NCBI GenBank assembly: GCA_013285405.1 | Contig: CP053446.1 | Location: 591,985-655,984, forward strand | Reading direction: 5' to 3' | Source of the DNA: Ignavibacteriota bacterium | Lineage (GTDB): Bacteria; Bacteroidota; Ignavibacteria; Ignavibacteriales; Ignavibacteriaceae | DNA length: 64,000 bases | Made by a program: the position numbers and the translations under genes | Shown here: positions 44,342 through 53,065 of the stretch, piece after piece | How positions within the stretch are numbered: the stretch's first letter is position 1 | Layout of the letters: each line of letters opens with the position of its first letter | Notes under the pieces: generated by a model | Databases searched by the model: none | What the model was told of the DNA's origin: nothing | What the model saw: the letters and a program-made list of their open reading frames with translations, nothing else

Positions 44342-44357
44342 TGGCCTGAAAATTGTC
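44342..44357 (+). promoter_or_regulatory. Sigma-54-like promoter element before the STAS gene
   Basis: TGGCCT-GAAAA-TTGTC: the -24 GG is intact, but the -12 GC is GT. Spacing is correct and it lies about 80 bases before the ATG at 44439. Confidence 0.35.
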
Positions 44358-44438
44358 AATTGCGTAATAATTCTTTTAAAACAGAATTAAAATTTTGATC
44401 ATAGTATTCTTAATAATTATTCGAGAGGCATAAAAGCA

Positions 44439-45215
44439 ATGGAATCAATAGAACGCAAAGTTGAAAACTACGCAATAGTATTTAATGTAAACTTATTGAG
44501 AGCTACTCTCATTGAGGCGACTGAATTTAAGGATTTACTGGAAGAAACAATTGCAGATACAGACAAAGACATTATTGTTAATCTGAGTGCTTGTGAACAT
44601 CTTGATTCAACTTTTCTTGGTGTTCTTGTAAGTAGTTATAAGAGACTAAAAAGCCAGAATAGAACTCTTGTAATAATTGAGCCAATCGAACAATCAAGTA
44701 TTTTCCTGACTCTAAACTCAATTGGAAAAATATTTCCTCTCTATACAAGTGTAAAAGTTGCATTAGAAGATATTGAGAATAAAAAACTTCTTGAGAACGA
44801 ACTTCATGAGATTGATGCAAAGCAGACACGAAAATCTGAAAGACAATTAAGTTCTAACAGTGTAACTTCAACTCATCCTTTAGTAGATTCTCCGTTAGTT
44901 CAAATGCAGGAACCGATCCAGGAATTAGAACCAGAAATTACTGAGGAACTTTTTGAAAAAAGTGCTCCGGAGAAATTGAGTTTTTCATCTGTAGTGGCTC
45001 AAACTGAAAATGCAAATAAGTTCGAAATGGAAAATAGTAGTGAAGATACTCCACGAATAGAATCAGCAGAACCAATGTTTAAAAACAGAAATTTAGAATA
45101 CGAGATTGATGCTGTGAAAGAAGATATTTTTGTTTCTGTTCCCCAAGAAGTTATCAAACCAGATATGCGTTTTCATTCAGGTAAAGTAGAGTGGGAATTT
45201 GGTTTCAGTTCTTAA
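44439..45215 (+). CDS. STAS-domain protein with long acidic C-terminal tail
   Basis: 258 residues. Residues 1-112 form a STAS domain of the anti-sigma-factor-antagonist type, with the phosphorylatable-serine motif HLDSTFLG (Ser57). Residues 113-258 are disordered-looking and acidic (EPIQELEPEITEELFEKSAPEK), ending MRFHSGKVEWEFGFSS. STAS proteins of this type are switched by serine kinases and PP2C phosphatases; a PP2C response regulator is at 5204. No serine kinase is in the window. It is preceded by AGAGG and a possible sigma-54 element. Confidence 0.82.
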   Translation: MESIERKVENYAIVFNVNLLRATLIEATEFKDLLEETIADTDKDIIVNLSACEHLDSTFLGVLVSSYKRLKSQNRTLVIIEPIEQSSIFLTLNSIGKIFPLYTSVKVALEDIENKKLLENELHEIDAKQTRKSERQLSSNSVTSTHPLVDSPLVQMQEPIQELEPEITEELFEKSAPEKLSFSSVVAQTENANKFEMENSSEDTPRIESAEPMFKNRNLEYEIDAVKEDIFVSVPQEVIKPDMRFHSGKVEWEFGFSS

Positions 45216-45237
45216 TCATAGATGAAAAATAAATCGT

Positions 45238-45612
45238 CTAAGGTGAAAAATCCTCGTTCCTGATCAGTAATAAAATTGCAGATTGAGGAATAATGAGAAA
45301 TTTTTCTTTATCGAATTCAATTTCAACAGCTTCTTTTCTTAAAAAAATAGCCAGATCACCTTCACGTGCCTGAAGTGGAATATATTTCACTTTATTTACT
45401 GATTCCTTCCATGGTTCATCATCAATCTCAGTGGATGTTGCATAACCCGGACCAACTTTCATAACGTAACCGCTTTGAACACGTTCCTTTTCAGTTACAC
45501 CTGATGGTAAATATAAACCGCTGGATGTTCTAGAAGATTCTTCCTGAGGTCTGATAAGAACTCTATCCCCTACAACAACAAACCGATCAATATTTCTCAA
45601 TTTCAATTCCAT
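45238..45612 (-). CDS. Orphan GroES-like co-chaperonin
   Basis: 124 residues from the ATG at 45612; a TTG at 45648 would add 12 residues but lies in a promoter-like CAAAAGTA stretch. GroES fold: VGDRVLIRPQE, a mobile loop SSRTSSGLYLPSGVTEKER, a second half GYVMKVGPG and IIPQSAILLLI. The GroEL-contact tripeptide, usually I-V-L, is L-Y-L. The middle part is about 15 residues longer than standard. No groL is adjacent, so it is an extra or specialised copy. Confidence 0.8.
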   Translation of the reverse strand: MELKLRNIDRFVVVGDRVLIRPQEESSRTSSGLYLPSGVTEKERVQSGYVMKVGPGYATSTEIDDEPWKESVNKVKYIPLQAREGDLAIFLRKEAVEIEFDKEKFLIIPQSAILLLIRNEDFSP

Positions 45613-45684
45613 TAATAATTTCAAATGTTTCTCACTGAAATATATCAAAAGTAAAAGTTAATCTCCTGTTGGCAGAAATTCTTT

Positions 45685-45715
45685 TTCCACATCGGATTCT
45701 TTATTCATAAATTTG
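45685..45715 (+). promoter_or_regulatory. Possible promoter of the methyltransferase-glycosyltransferase pair
   Basis: TAAATTTG (45708-45715) is an exact TAnnTTTG match 25 bases before the ATG at 45741. The -33 TTG is missing (TTC at the expected place). Confidence 0.35.
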
Positions 45716-45740
45716 AACAGCTAATTGAACAAAATGATCT

Positions 45741-46355
45741 ATGTCTGATTACAATTCAAATTTTTGGGATGAGAGATTCTCTGTAGAGGGATATGTTTAC
45801 GGCACTGAGCCGAATAAATTCTTCAAAGAACAGTTGATGAAAATTAATCCGGTTGGCAGGCTACTCTTGCCGGCAGAGGGTGAAGGAAGGAATGCAGTTT
45901 TTGCAGCAAAGCTCGGCTGGAATGTAGATGCATTTGATCAGAGTAAAGTCGCAAGACAAAAAGCAATGAAGCTTTCAAAAGTAAACGACGTTAAAATCGA
46001 TTATTTTATTACTCAATTGGAAGATTTTATTCCTCATAAAAATTATTATGATTGCGCTGCAATTATTTTCGTTCACGTTCCAACTGAATCAAGATCAATA
46101 TTCTATAAAAAAATTATTGAGTCATTAAAACCGAAAGGTAAGATTATCATTGAATTATTTTCAAAGAATCAATTAGGTAAAAATTCAGGAGGACCACAGG
46201 ATACAAATATGCTTGCTTCTGTTGAAGAGATTAGAACCGATTTTAGAGAAATAAAAACAGAACTCCTCGCCGAAGAAAATATTTATCTCGAAGAAGGTGC
46301 AAAACACTCGGGTAACGCCAGCGTAATCAGATTTATTGGTGAAAAAATATTATGA
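45741..46355 (+). CDS. Class I SAM-dependent methyltransferase (TehB/thiopurine-like)
   Basis: 204 residues. It opens FWDERFSVEGYVYGTEPNKF, typical of small TehB-like methyltransferases. The SAM-binding motif I is LLLPAEGEGRNAVFAAKLG (about 37-55), then DAFDQS and the late strand IIELFSKNQLG. Substrate unknown. Four bases separate it from the glycosyltransferase gene, so the two are one transcript. Confidence 0.85.
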   Translation: MSDYNSNFWDERFSVEGYVYGTEPNKFFKEQLMKINPVGRLLLPAEGEGRNAVFAAKLGWNVDAFDQSKVARQKAMKLSKVNDVKIDYFITQLEDFIPHKNYYDCAAIIFVHVPTESRSIFYKKIIESLKPKGKIIIELFSKNQLGKNSGGPQDTNMLASVEEIRTDFREIKTELLAEENIYLEEGAKHSGNASVIRFIGEKIL

Positions 46356-46359
46356 CATT

Positions 46360-47631
46360 ATGAAGAAAGTTTTATTTATTACATATTATTGGCCGCCATC
46401 AGGGAAAGCATCGCTTCACTGGCCTTTAAAAATTATTAAACACCTCCCTTCTTTTGGCTGGATGCCTTCTGTTTTGACGGTCGATGAAGATACTTTCACA
46501 CAAAAGGATGATACCTTTAAAAATGAAATCTCAACTGAAGTAAAGATTATCCGAGCGAAATCTGTTGAACCTTTTAATATTTACAAAAAATTTATTGGTA
46601 AATCCAGCAATGATCAACTTATTGCCTCTGAGACTATTTCGAAAAAAAACAAAAGCTTTTCACACAGTCTGTCTATATGGATAAGGATGAATTTATTCAT
46701 TCCGGATTCAAGAGTTGGTTGGTATTTTCCAGCAGTTAAAGCCGGTAAAACTTTTTTGAATAATGAAAAAGTTGATGCAATCGTTTCAATCGGACCGCCA
46801 CACACATCACATCTTGTCGGTAAAAAGCTTTCCTCCATTTTTAATATTCCCCACTTCCCTGTTTTCATTGATCCATGGATTGATATTTCATATTATAAAA
46901 ATTTTAATCGGAACAAACTCACTCTTTCTATTGATAAACATCTGGAAAAATCTGTATTGCTGAACGCTGCTTCAGTCATATTTGTAACACAGTCAATGTG
47001 CAATGACTTCATAAAAAAATATCCGTCAATAAAAGATAAAGCCAATGTTCTGTATTGGGGATACAGTGAGGAAGATTTTTGCCCACCCCCTAACCCCCTT
47101 CCTAAGGAAGGGGGAAATGAAGAAATAATTCTTCATGCAGGGAATATTTTTGATTATCAGAATCCAAAATATTTTTGGCAATCCCTGAGAAAAAAAATTG
47201 ATCGGGGGGAAAAGATTAAATTGGTTTTTGTGGGTACTGTATCACCCGGAATTAAGCAATCAATTTTAGTTGCAGGTCTTGAACCAAACACAATTTACAA
47301 GGGATTTTTGCCTTATAAAAAAATGCTGAATGAGATGATGAGTGCGGACTATCTTTTAGTCTGTGCAACCGAACCACGACATGTACCGGGGAAACTCTTT
47401 GAATATCTGAGAGCAGGAAAACCGATTATTGCTTTTGGTGATGGAAATGAAGAAGTGAAAAAAATTCTTACCGAAGCAAATGCAGGAATGATGTTTGGGT
47501 ATGAGGAAAGTGGAGAGAAGTTTTTCAATGAGTCATCTCACTTTAAGTCTGACCAGGAATTCATAAAAAGATTTGAAAGAAAAAATATTAGTCAAGGATT
47601 GAGTTTAATTTTGAATAAGGTTGGTGTATAA
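46360..47631 (+). CDS. Glycosyltransferase (GT-B fold, GT4-like) with an in-frame palindromic insert
   Basis: 423 residues from the ATG at 46360 (MKKVLFITYYWPPSGK); the frame opens at 46336, but that part overlaps the methyltransferase. Two Rossmann halves; the C-terminal donor site is ATEPRHVPGKLFEYLRAGKPIIA. Residues about 241-254 (CPPPNPLPKEGGNE) are encoded by a 10-bp perfect palindrome (47094-47114) and look foreign to the fold, between YSEEDF and IILHAGNIF. Its last 27 bases overlap, tail to tail, the glycosyltransferase gene on the other strand. Confidence 0.85.
   Translation: MKKVLFITYYWPPSGKASLHWPLKIIKHLPSFGWMPSVLTVDEDTFTQKDDTFKNEISTEVKIIRAKSVEPFNIYKKFIGKSSNDQLIASETISKKNKSFSHSLSIWIRMNLFIPDSRVGWYFPAVKAGKTFLNNEKVDAIVSIGPPHTSHLVGKKLSSIFNIPHFPVFIDPWIDISYYKNFNRNKLTLSIDKHLEKSVLLNAASVIFVTQSMCNDFIKKYPSIKDKANVLYWGYSEEDFCPPPNPLPKEGGNEEIILHAGNIFDYQNPKYFWQSLRKKIDRGEKIKLVFVGTVSPGIKQSILVAGLEPNTIYKGFLPYKKMLNEMMSADYLLVCATEPRHVPGKLFEYLRAGKPIIAFGDGNEEVKKILTEANAGMMFGYEESGEKFFNESSHFKSDQEFIKRFERKNISQGLSLILNKVGV
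47083..47114. repeat. Palindromic element F inside the glycosyltransferase gene
   Basis: CCCCCTTCCT (47094-47103), one base, AGGAAGGGGG (47105-47114): perfect 10-bp arms, preceded by CCACCCCCTAA. GC-rich in an AT-rich gene. Translated as PPPNPLPKEGG. Confidence 0.8.
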
Positions 47632-48861
47632 TTCTCTGTACTTTGCGGCAATATTTTGTGGATTGAAATATTGTAATACTTTTGCTCTTGCAGCTTCACT
47701 CATTTTTTGTCGATAATCTTCATTCAATAGAATTTTAAGCATACCTTCTGCTAATGCTTCAGCTGATCTTAGTTTTGTCAATAAACCATTCAATTCATTA
47801 TCCACCATATCGGGGATTCCCCCAGTATCAAATGCAACAACCGGTGTTCCACATGCCATTGATTCCATAATAGTATTTGGCAAGTTATCCTCCAAGGATG
47901 GAGCTACAAAAACATCGGCAGAATTATATACAGAAACTATTTGGTCATCATTTTTAACTGAACCTAATTGATTTACTTTAAATGGAATTTTATTTAATAT
48001 ATTTTTGTCAATTTTACCAAAGACTGCAATTTCTATTTCGGAATTTAAACTTTTGTTTTTAATAAAATTTAACGCTTCAATCAAATAATAAAATCCTTTT
48101 CGTTTGTCTTTAAGATTCATCGCGCCAAATAGAATTATTTTTTTATCCAAAGGTAATTTCAAGTTTTTTCTGACACTATTCTTGTTAACTGGTTTAAATA
48201 AACTGGAATCAATAGGTGTTGGTATAACAAAAATATTTTTATTGGAAAATAAATAACTTCGTGCGACTTCGCTTGCAAGCCAATTGCTTGTTGTAACAAA
48301 TGTTAAATTTAGTTTATTGAATATTGATTCTTTACGTTTAAAAATTCGATTGGAAAGATCATGATTACTTCTAAATTTGAGCGCTGGACAATTCTTACAT
48401 TCAGATAAATACTTATTACAATCTCCAACATAATGACAGCCGCCTGTAAATGACCACATATCGTGAAGTATCCATACGATTGGTTTTCCATGTTTTCCGA
48501 TTCGTTCAATTGCTTTCAGCGAAATAAATCCACCATTTATCCATTGAAGATTAATTACATTAGCATCCTTTATAATCTGATATTTTGAAATGTCTAAACC
48601 AATTTTTGGATAAGAAAATCTCCCTCGGTCCTTGTTAGTGAAAAATCGTATAAATCCTTCATCAAGTACCATTCGACTTTGATAATAAAGTTTAGATAAA
48701 CTTTTGGTTGTTGTTGATATGATTTTAGGATCAAAACTAATTTTTTTTTGAACAAGAAGCTTTGCATCAATGCCATTTAATGCCTGTGCATCAACTATTC
48801 TTTTGCAGGCAATTGCAGCTCCACCTGCTAAATCAGAAGTACTTAAATGAACGATTTTCAA
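47605..48861 (-). CDS. Glycosyltransferase family 4 protein
   Basis: 418 residues. N-terminal LSTSDLAGGAAIACKRIVDA is the acceptor-side glycine loop seen in WcaC-like GT4 enzymes. The donor-side E-x7-E motif is in NTIMESMACGTPVVAFDTGG. It contains SFTGGCHYVGDCNKYLSECKNCPAL, a Cys-rich loop common in this subgroup. It starts with TTG 1 base after the FkbM gene's stop, so it is probably translationally coupled. Last gene of the four-gene minus-strand operon from 51370. Confidence 0.9.
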   Translation of the reverse strand: MKIVHLSTSDLAGGAAIACKRIVDAQALNGIDAKLLVQKKISFDPKIISTTTKSLSKLYYQSRMVLDEGFIRFFTNKDRGRFSYPKIGLDISKYQIIKDANVINLQWINGGFISLKAIERIGKHGKPIVWILHDMWSFTGGCHYVGDCNKYLSECKNCPALKFRSNHDLSNRIFKRKESIFNKLNLTFVTTSNWLASEVARSYLFSNKNIFVIPTPIDSSLFKPVNKNSVRKNLKLPLDKKIILFGAMNLKDKRKGFYYLIEALNFIKNKSLNSEIEIAVFGKIDKNILNKIPFKVNQLGSVKNDDQIVSVYNSADVFVAPSLEDNLPNTIMESMACGTPVVAFDTGGIPDMVDNELNGLLTKLRSAEALAEGMLKILLNEDYRQKMSEAARAKVLQYFNPQNIAAKYRELYTNLIQN

Positions 48862-48862
48862 C

Positions 48863-49669
48863 TTACTTATATCCGTAAATATTTAACTGGAGATCTATCT
48901 GTGGATTAAACTTATTCTTTCGATTAATAAAAGGCATCTCTCTGTAATTAACAAGATTGACGAAATATCTAAATTTATTATCTTCAAGTACTTTTAGGAT
49001 TTTTGATAATTTTTGATCTGATTTAGCATAAGAATGGTATTCAATAAAAATATTTCTTACCTGATTTAATGAGTCCTTACAATCTAATATTACTTCATAT
49101 TCTGCACCTTCGATATCAATTTTGAGTAAGTCTATTGACTTTTCAATTTCAATTAAATCTTTAAGTCTAATTGTTGGAACTTTTGTTTTATTTCTCGAAG
49201 AATTAATTGATGCACCATCAGCTCCTTCCAAACCAATTTCAATCCCATCTTTATTTATCCAAACTGCCTTATCAATCAATTCTACATTATTAATTCCATT
49301 CCTTGAAAGATTATCACGAAGAATTTTTGCAATATTTGGATCAGCTTCAAAAGCCACAATCTTAGAGGCAGGATAATGTTTACTGAAGTATAAACTACTT
49401 ACCCCGATATTTGCTCCACAATCGTAAATGACCTGATTGATAGAATCAGTTACAAATTTGTAGCTTTCATCAGCAAATATATCTTTGTACTGCCAAATAA
49501 ATGACAGAGAATCATTTGTAAATAGTTTCAAACCATTAAAATTAAAATTTCTTGCTACAAATCTTTTTTTACTGCCATAGAGTATTGAGTAGAAAATAAA
49601 TCTCCGATAAGCTGAGCTTTTAATAAATCTATATAACCAGTACTGAGTATGTTCAAGAAAAACACGCAA
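48863..49669 (-). CDS. FkbM-family methyltransferase
   Basis: 268 residues. SAM motif YDCGANIGVSSLYFSKHYP (about 88-106), then AFEADP and LKIDIEGAEYEVI, the FkbM signature. These enzymes put methyl groups on sugars or other hydroxyls. The first codon is TTG; no ATG is available near it. It lies between another methyltransferase and a glycosyltransferase in the operon. Confidence 0.88.
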   Translation of the reverse strand: MRVFLEHTQYWLYRFIKSSAYRRFIFYSILYGSKKRFVARNFNFNGLKLFTNDSLSFIWQYKDIFADESYKFVTDSINQVIYDCGANIGVSSLYFSKHYPASKIVAFEADPNIAKILRDNLSRNGINNVELIDKAVWINKDGIEIGLEGADGASINSSRNKTKVPTIRLKDLIEIEKSIDLLKIDIEGAEYEVILDCKDSLNQVRNIFIEYHSYAKSDQKLSKILKVLEDNKFRYFVNLVNYREMPFINRKNKFNPQIDLQLNIYGYK

Positions 49670-49698
49670 TATTTTTCAGCCTATTTAATTTATAATGA

Positions 49699-50430
49699 TT
49701 AAGAGCGATTATTTATTTTTGTCGCTAATATTATGTTATCCAAGTATAGATCGTTATTTCTGGGCATAAATTTCCTGAATATTATACCAAGCACTGTAAC
49801 AGGTGTCATGAAAAAGAATGTAACTAATTTTTTTAATAATGAATGTTTACGATACACTAATTTATAAAGGTAAAGATTAAACAATTGAGCAAATACGGTC
49901 AGATCACCGGCAGTTTTTTTCTGTACCATTATTTCAAAACCATATTTCTCCAAGAGATATCTTATACCAAACGAGGAATACCTGGCAAAATCAAATGGCT
50001 TTTCGTGTTCGTCCCAAACGAATGGTAAAGTTATTAGCAGTTTCCCTCCTAACTTTAACACTCTATTTAATTCTGAAAGGAAAAGATTTGGTTCGAAAAC
50101 ATGTTCAAATACCTGGTTGCAGATTATTGAATCAACCTGTTTATCTTTTATAGGAATTGTTTTACCATTATAAAATATATCAGCAAAAGATTTAACATTA
50201 TGAATACTGGTTTGAATATCTATTCCAATATAACTGCTCACTTTAAAAAGTTTTTCATAAGGTTTATTTCCACATCCAATATCAACAGCTAATCCATTAA
50301 TTTCATCGGCTAAGGACATAATATTTTTTAGTAATTCTTTACGGGCAATGTAAAAAGGATTTATAAATAACCCTAAGACGTCCGGATAAAATTGCTGCTT
50401 TTCATAATACTTTTTTAGTGATTCTAACAT
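49699..50430 (-). CDS. Class I SAM-dependent methyltransferase
   Basis: 243 residues. SAM motif LAVDIGCGNKPYEKLF (about 47-62), YIGIDI, and the methyltransferase-11-type strand VDSIICNQVFEHVFEPNLFLSEL. A basic hydrophobic C-terminal segment (FFMTPVTVLGIIFRKF) may touch the membrane. Probably methylates a glycan or lipid intermediate, from its neighbours. 37 bases after the glycosyltransferase gene upstream. Confidence 0.87.
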   Translation of the reverse strand: MLESLKKYYEKQQFYPDVLGLFINPFYIARKELLKNIMSLADEINGLAVDIGCGNKPYEKLFKVSSYIGIDIQTSIHNVKSFADIFYNGKTIPIKDKQVDSIICNQVFEHVFEPNLFLSELNRVLKLGGKLLITLPFVWDEHEKPFDFARYSSFGIRYLLEKYGFEIMVQKKTAGDLTVFAQLFNLYLYKLVYRKHSLLKKLVTFFFMTPVTVLGIIFRKFMPRNNDLYLDNIILATKINNRS

Positions 50431-50467
50431 TCGACTTTAATTAAGTAGATAATGTTGAGTTGAGCTT

Positions 50468-51370
50468 TCAATATTTCATCATAAAATTAATGACCCTTCT
50501 AATCGTACCAATATTTACCAAAGAATTAATTTGGCTCTGAATTTCATCTGAATATTTAAGATCTTTCTCCAGCATTTTAATATCATTATCCTCTACGATT
50601 TCAACATCAAATTTGGCTATTTTTCTTTTGAAGTTCGTACCCGTCGCATCCACACCAATATTATTTACGAATGAACGTATCGGGTAAATACAGAAAGCAT
50701 CATTTATAATATGAGTAAACACCCATTTGACAGCCCATGAATCTATTTTACCATCAATTGCTTTTTGTAGCATGGGTACTAAATCTGTTCCTGCTTTATC
50801 CAATAAGTTTCTAAGTGATTTTTTATCCCTCACATTAAAGACGGTTTCAGGTTTCCATATAGCATTTTTCCATCTATCTTTCCAGGTTGCCCAACCCCAG
50901 GATGATGCTCTTGGTGAAATATAAACCTTGTAAAAATATGATAGTGGAATTTTAATTGGGAAATTATAACCAGAAATAGAATATATCCTTTTATCATCTA
51001 CATAAAAATTCAGTGCAAGATTGATAAAGTTGAGGAAATTTTTTGATGTTAGAATATCATCTTCAAGAACAATGACTTTTTCATAGTGATTGAATACTTC
51101 ATTAACTCCGGAAATGACCGAATCAGCCAACCCTAAATTTTCATCACGTTGTATAATATCAATTTTGGCAAATCCTTTGACTGTTTTTAGATAGCTTCTA
51201 ACATTGTTAATCTTTTTTTCATCATTATCTGATTTAGCCCCATCAGAATAAATAAATAATTTTGATTTAGCTGCTAATATATTTTTCTGTAATGCTTCAA
51301 CAGTCTTCCTAGTATGTTCGGGCCGATTATAGACGAAGAGAATTATCGGGGATAAATTGTTTACAGACAT
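50468..51370 (-). CDS. GT-A fold glycosyltransferase (HlpA-like/GT2-like)
   Basis: 300 residues. It opens SPIILFVYNRPEHTRKTVEAL, with SDGAKS and the metal-binding acidic motif VLEDDILTS (near 100), then SSWGWATWKDRW. These features match a glycosyltransferase subgroup often called HlpA-like. Donor and acceptor unknown. First gene of the operon running to 47605. CAAATATA at 51404-51411 (TATATTTG on the minus strand) may be its -7 promoter element, but no TTG is well placed. Confidence 0.82.
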   Translation of the reverse strand: MSVNNLSPIILFVYNRPEHTRKTVEALQKNILAAKSKLFIYSDGAKSDNDEKKINNVRSYLKTVKGFAKIDIIQRDENLGLADSVISGVNEVFNHYEKVIVLEDDILTSKNFLNFINLALNFYVDDKRIYSISGYNFPIKIPLSYFYKVYISPRASSWGWATWKDRWKNAIWKPETVFNVRDKKSLRNLLDKAGTDLVPMLQKAIDGKIDSWAVKWVFTHIINDAFCIYPIRSFVNNIGVDATGTNFKRKIAKFDVEIVEDNDIKMLEKDLKYSDEIQSQINSLVNIGTIRRVINFMMKY

Positions 51371-51453
51371 TAAAAATTGATGTAATAGTTATATTTTCTA
51401 AAACAAATATAATCTATTTGTTATAAACCACTTTTATTTTAAACCTAATATGA

Positions 51454-51491
51454 AAAGCCCTGACAAAAAATATTTTTTCAGTCAGAGCTTT
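51454..51491 (-). terminator. Terminator of the LamG/T9SS gene
   Basis: AAAGCCCTGAC (51454-51464) pairs with GTCAGAGCTTT (51481-51491): 11 bp with one wobble. The inner AAAAAATATTTTTT can also pair. It lies 20 bases after the stop at 51511. Confidence 0.7.
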
Positions 51492-51510
51492 AATAAATTG
51501 AGTGTGAAAT

Positions 51511-52881
51511 TTATTTCATCAATATCATTTTTTGTGTCGATGAATGCTCCATCGAAAGCAGTGAAAAGAAATAAATTCCACTGGGTAACTCAGTCGCATC
51601 AAATTCAATCTGATAAAAACCAGGAATTTTTAACTCATCAACTAAGGTTCTGATTTTCTGACCAAGCGAGTCATAAACAATTAAAAAAATGTGTGTGGTC
51701 TTTGGAATTGAATACTTAATTACAGTTACAGAATTAAAGGGATTGGGGTAATTCTGATACAAAGTAAAATCCTGGAGCGGAACATTTACTTCAATTTCAT
51801 TAGAATATTCGAAATGACCATTGAAGTCGATTTGTTTCAATCTGTAATAGTTCATCCCAGGTTCTGAACTAAAAAGATCATCAACAAATGAATATGTATG
51901 CAATTCAGTTGATGTTCCCTGACCGTTTATAAAAGCTATTGTTCGCCAATTATCTTCCTGTGTACATCTTTCAATTTCAAAACCAAGGTTATTTACTTCA
52001 GTTGAGGTTACCCATTCCAGCAAGATCTGCTCATTAACTACTTTGCCTGTAAATGAAACTAACTCTACAGGAACAATTAAATCAGAAGGAACCAAATGGG
52101 TATTTCCAGCAAAGTCAAGGTGATTTTGAAGAATTGAAAAATCTCTAATATCATCAGCTCCGTCATTATTAATTCCGAGATCTTCAAGTATATCAAATTT
52201 CCAATAGCCAACTAACCCACTATCAGCACTTAAGTAGTAGGAACTCTCCAACGGTGAGTTCATAAGTGCAGTAATTTGCTGGCTGTTCTTTTTAAAATTC
52301 CAGATTCTAAGTTCATCAATTTGTCCATTAAAAAATCCGCTTACCACATAACTACCATTATGAAGCATGTATCCGTGAGCACCAACATAGATATTATATG
52401 TAGTGTTCAAAGCTGGATATGAAAAGCCGTTCTGATCATTTTGTAATACACCATTAATATAAGTTTTCATTCCACCAGAGCCCCAGGTAAAAGCATAATG
52501 AACCCAGTTGTTGATATATTGCCAAAATGAGTTATTAGTTCTTACATCAATTTCCAGTGAAGGTGGATATTGAATTCTTGAATAAAGATAACCCGTACCA
52601 TATTCAAGATACGCATAGAAGTCACCAACGTTCCATTGCTCTTCATTCTTTGCAAAGAAAACATCTCCCAAATTTCCTGGAGGTTGAAAATCTTTTACTT
52701 TGATCCAGGCTTCAAGCGTGCCTTTTACTGTTGGCAAGTACGGATTGTTAAATGTGTTAGCAAAATCACCATTGCCATCAAAATCAACTGAGTTACCAAA
52801 TGATGTTTGAGGTAAGATGTCTGTGATTGCCATTAGAAAAATTATAAAATTAAAACCTGACAATATTTTAATCAATTTCAT
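51511..52881 (-). CDS. Secreted LamG-like protein with T9SS sorting domain
   Basis: 456 residues; signal peptide 1-24. A concanavalin A/LamG-type lectin-like domain covers about 28-245 (VDFDGNGDFANTF, GTLEAWIKVKDF, NWVHYAFTWGSGGMKTYINGV, GQIDELRIWNF, LVGYWKFD). A fibronectin-like linker (WVTSTEVNNLGFEIERCTQED) and a T9SS type A domain ending KMILMK follow. Here FEYSNEIEV and YSIPKTTHIFL read through without the palindromic inserts of the 14-20 kb genes. It lies among glycan genes, so glycan binding is possible. Confidence 0.87.
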   Translation of the reverse strand: MKLIKILSGFNFIIFLMAITDILPQTSFGNSVDFDGNGDFANTFNNPYLPTVKGTLEAWIKVKDFQPPGNLGDVFFAKNEEQWNVGDFYAYLEYGTGYLYSRIQYPPSLEIDVRTNNSFWQYINNWVHYAFTWGSGGMKTYINGVLQNDQNGFSYPALNTTYNIYVGAHGYMLHNGSYVVSGFFNGQIDELRIWNFKKNSQQITALMNSPLESSYYLSADSGLVGYWKFDILEDLGINNDGADDIRDFSILQNHLDFAGNTHLVPSDLIVPVELVSFTGKVVNEQILLEWVTSTEVNNLGFEIERCTQEDNWRTIAFINGQGTSTELHTYSFVDDLFSSEPGMNYYRLKQIDFNGHFEYSNEIEVNVPLQDFTLYQNYPNPFNSVTVIKYSIPKTTHIFLIVYDSLGQKIRTLVDELKIPGFYQIEFDATELPSGIYFFSLLSMEHSSTQKMILMK

Positions 52882-53065
52882 TTCATTACCTATAGTTTAA
52901 TTAAAATAGAATAATTAACCCGCAATTATGTTATAATTTTATTTGAATGAATTAATAAATTTCGAGTATAATCTTATAACTAAATGAATATATTTAATTT
53001 AACAATCTGGCCCCGAATAATAAAAAATCAATGCTGATTATGGAAATATTATAATTTTATTAAAC

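Larger units (their letters stand above)
44079..44438. other. Intergenic region between pilin-like operon and STAS gene
   Basis: 360 bases. It holds the operon terminator at its start and a sigma-54-like element near its end. The middle part has TTGCACAAT (44307-44315), shared with the element at 41606. Confidence 0.5.

Noticed and set aside
45613..45648. TTG start for the GroES-like gene
   Set aside because: It lies within a promoter-like CAAAAGTA segment and the ribosome site is 14 bases away; ATG at 45612 fits GroES length better.
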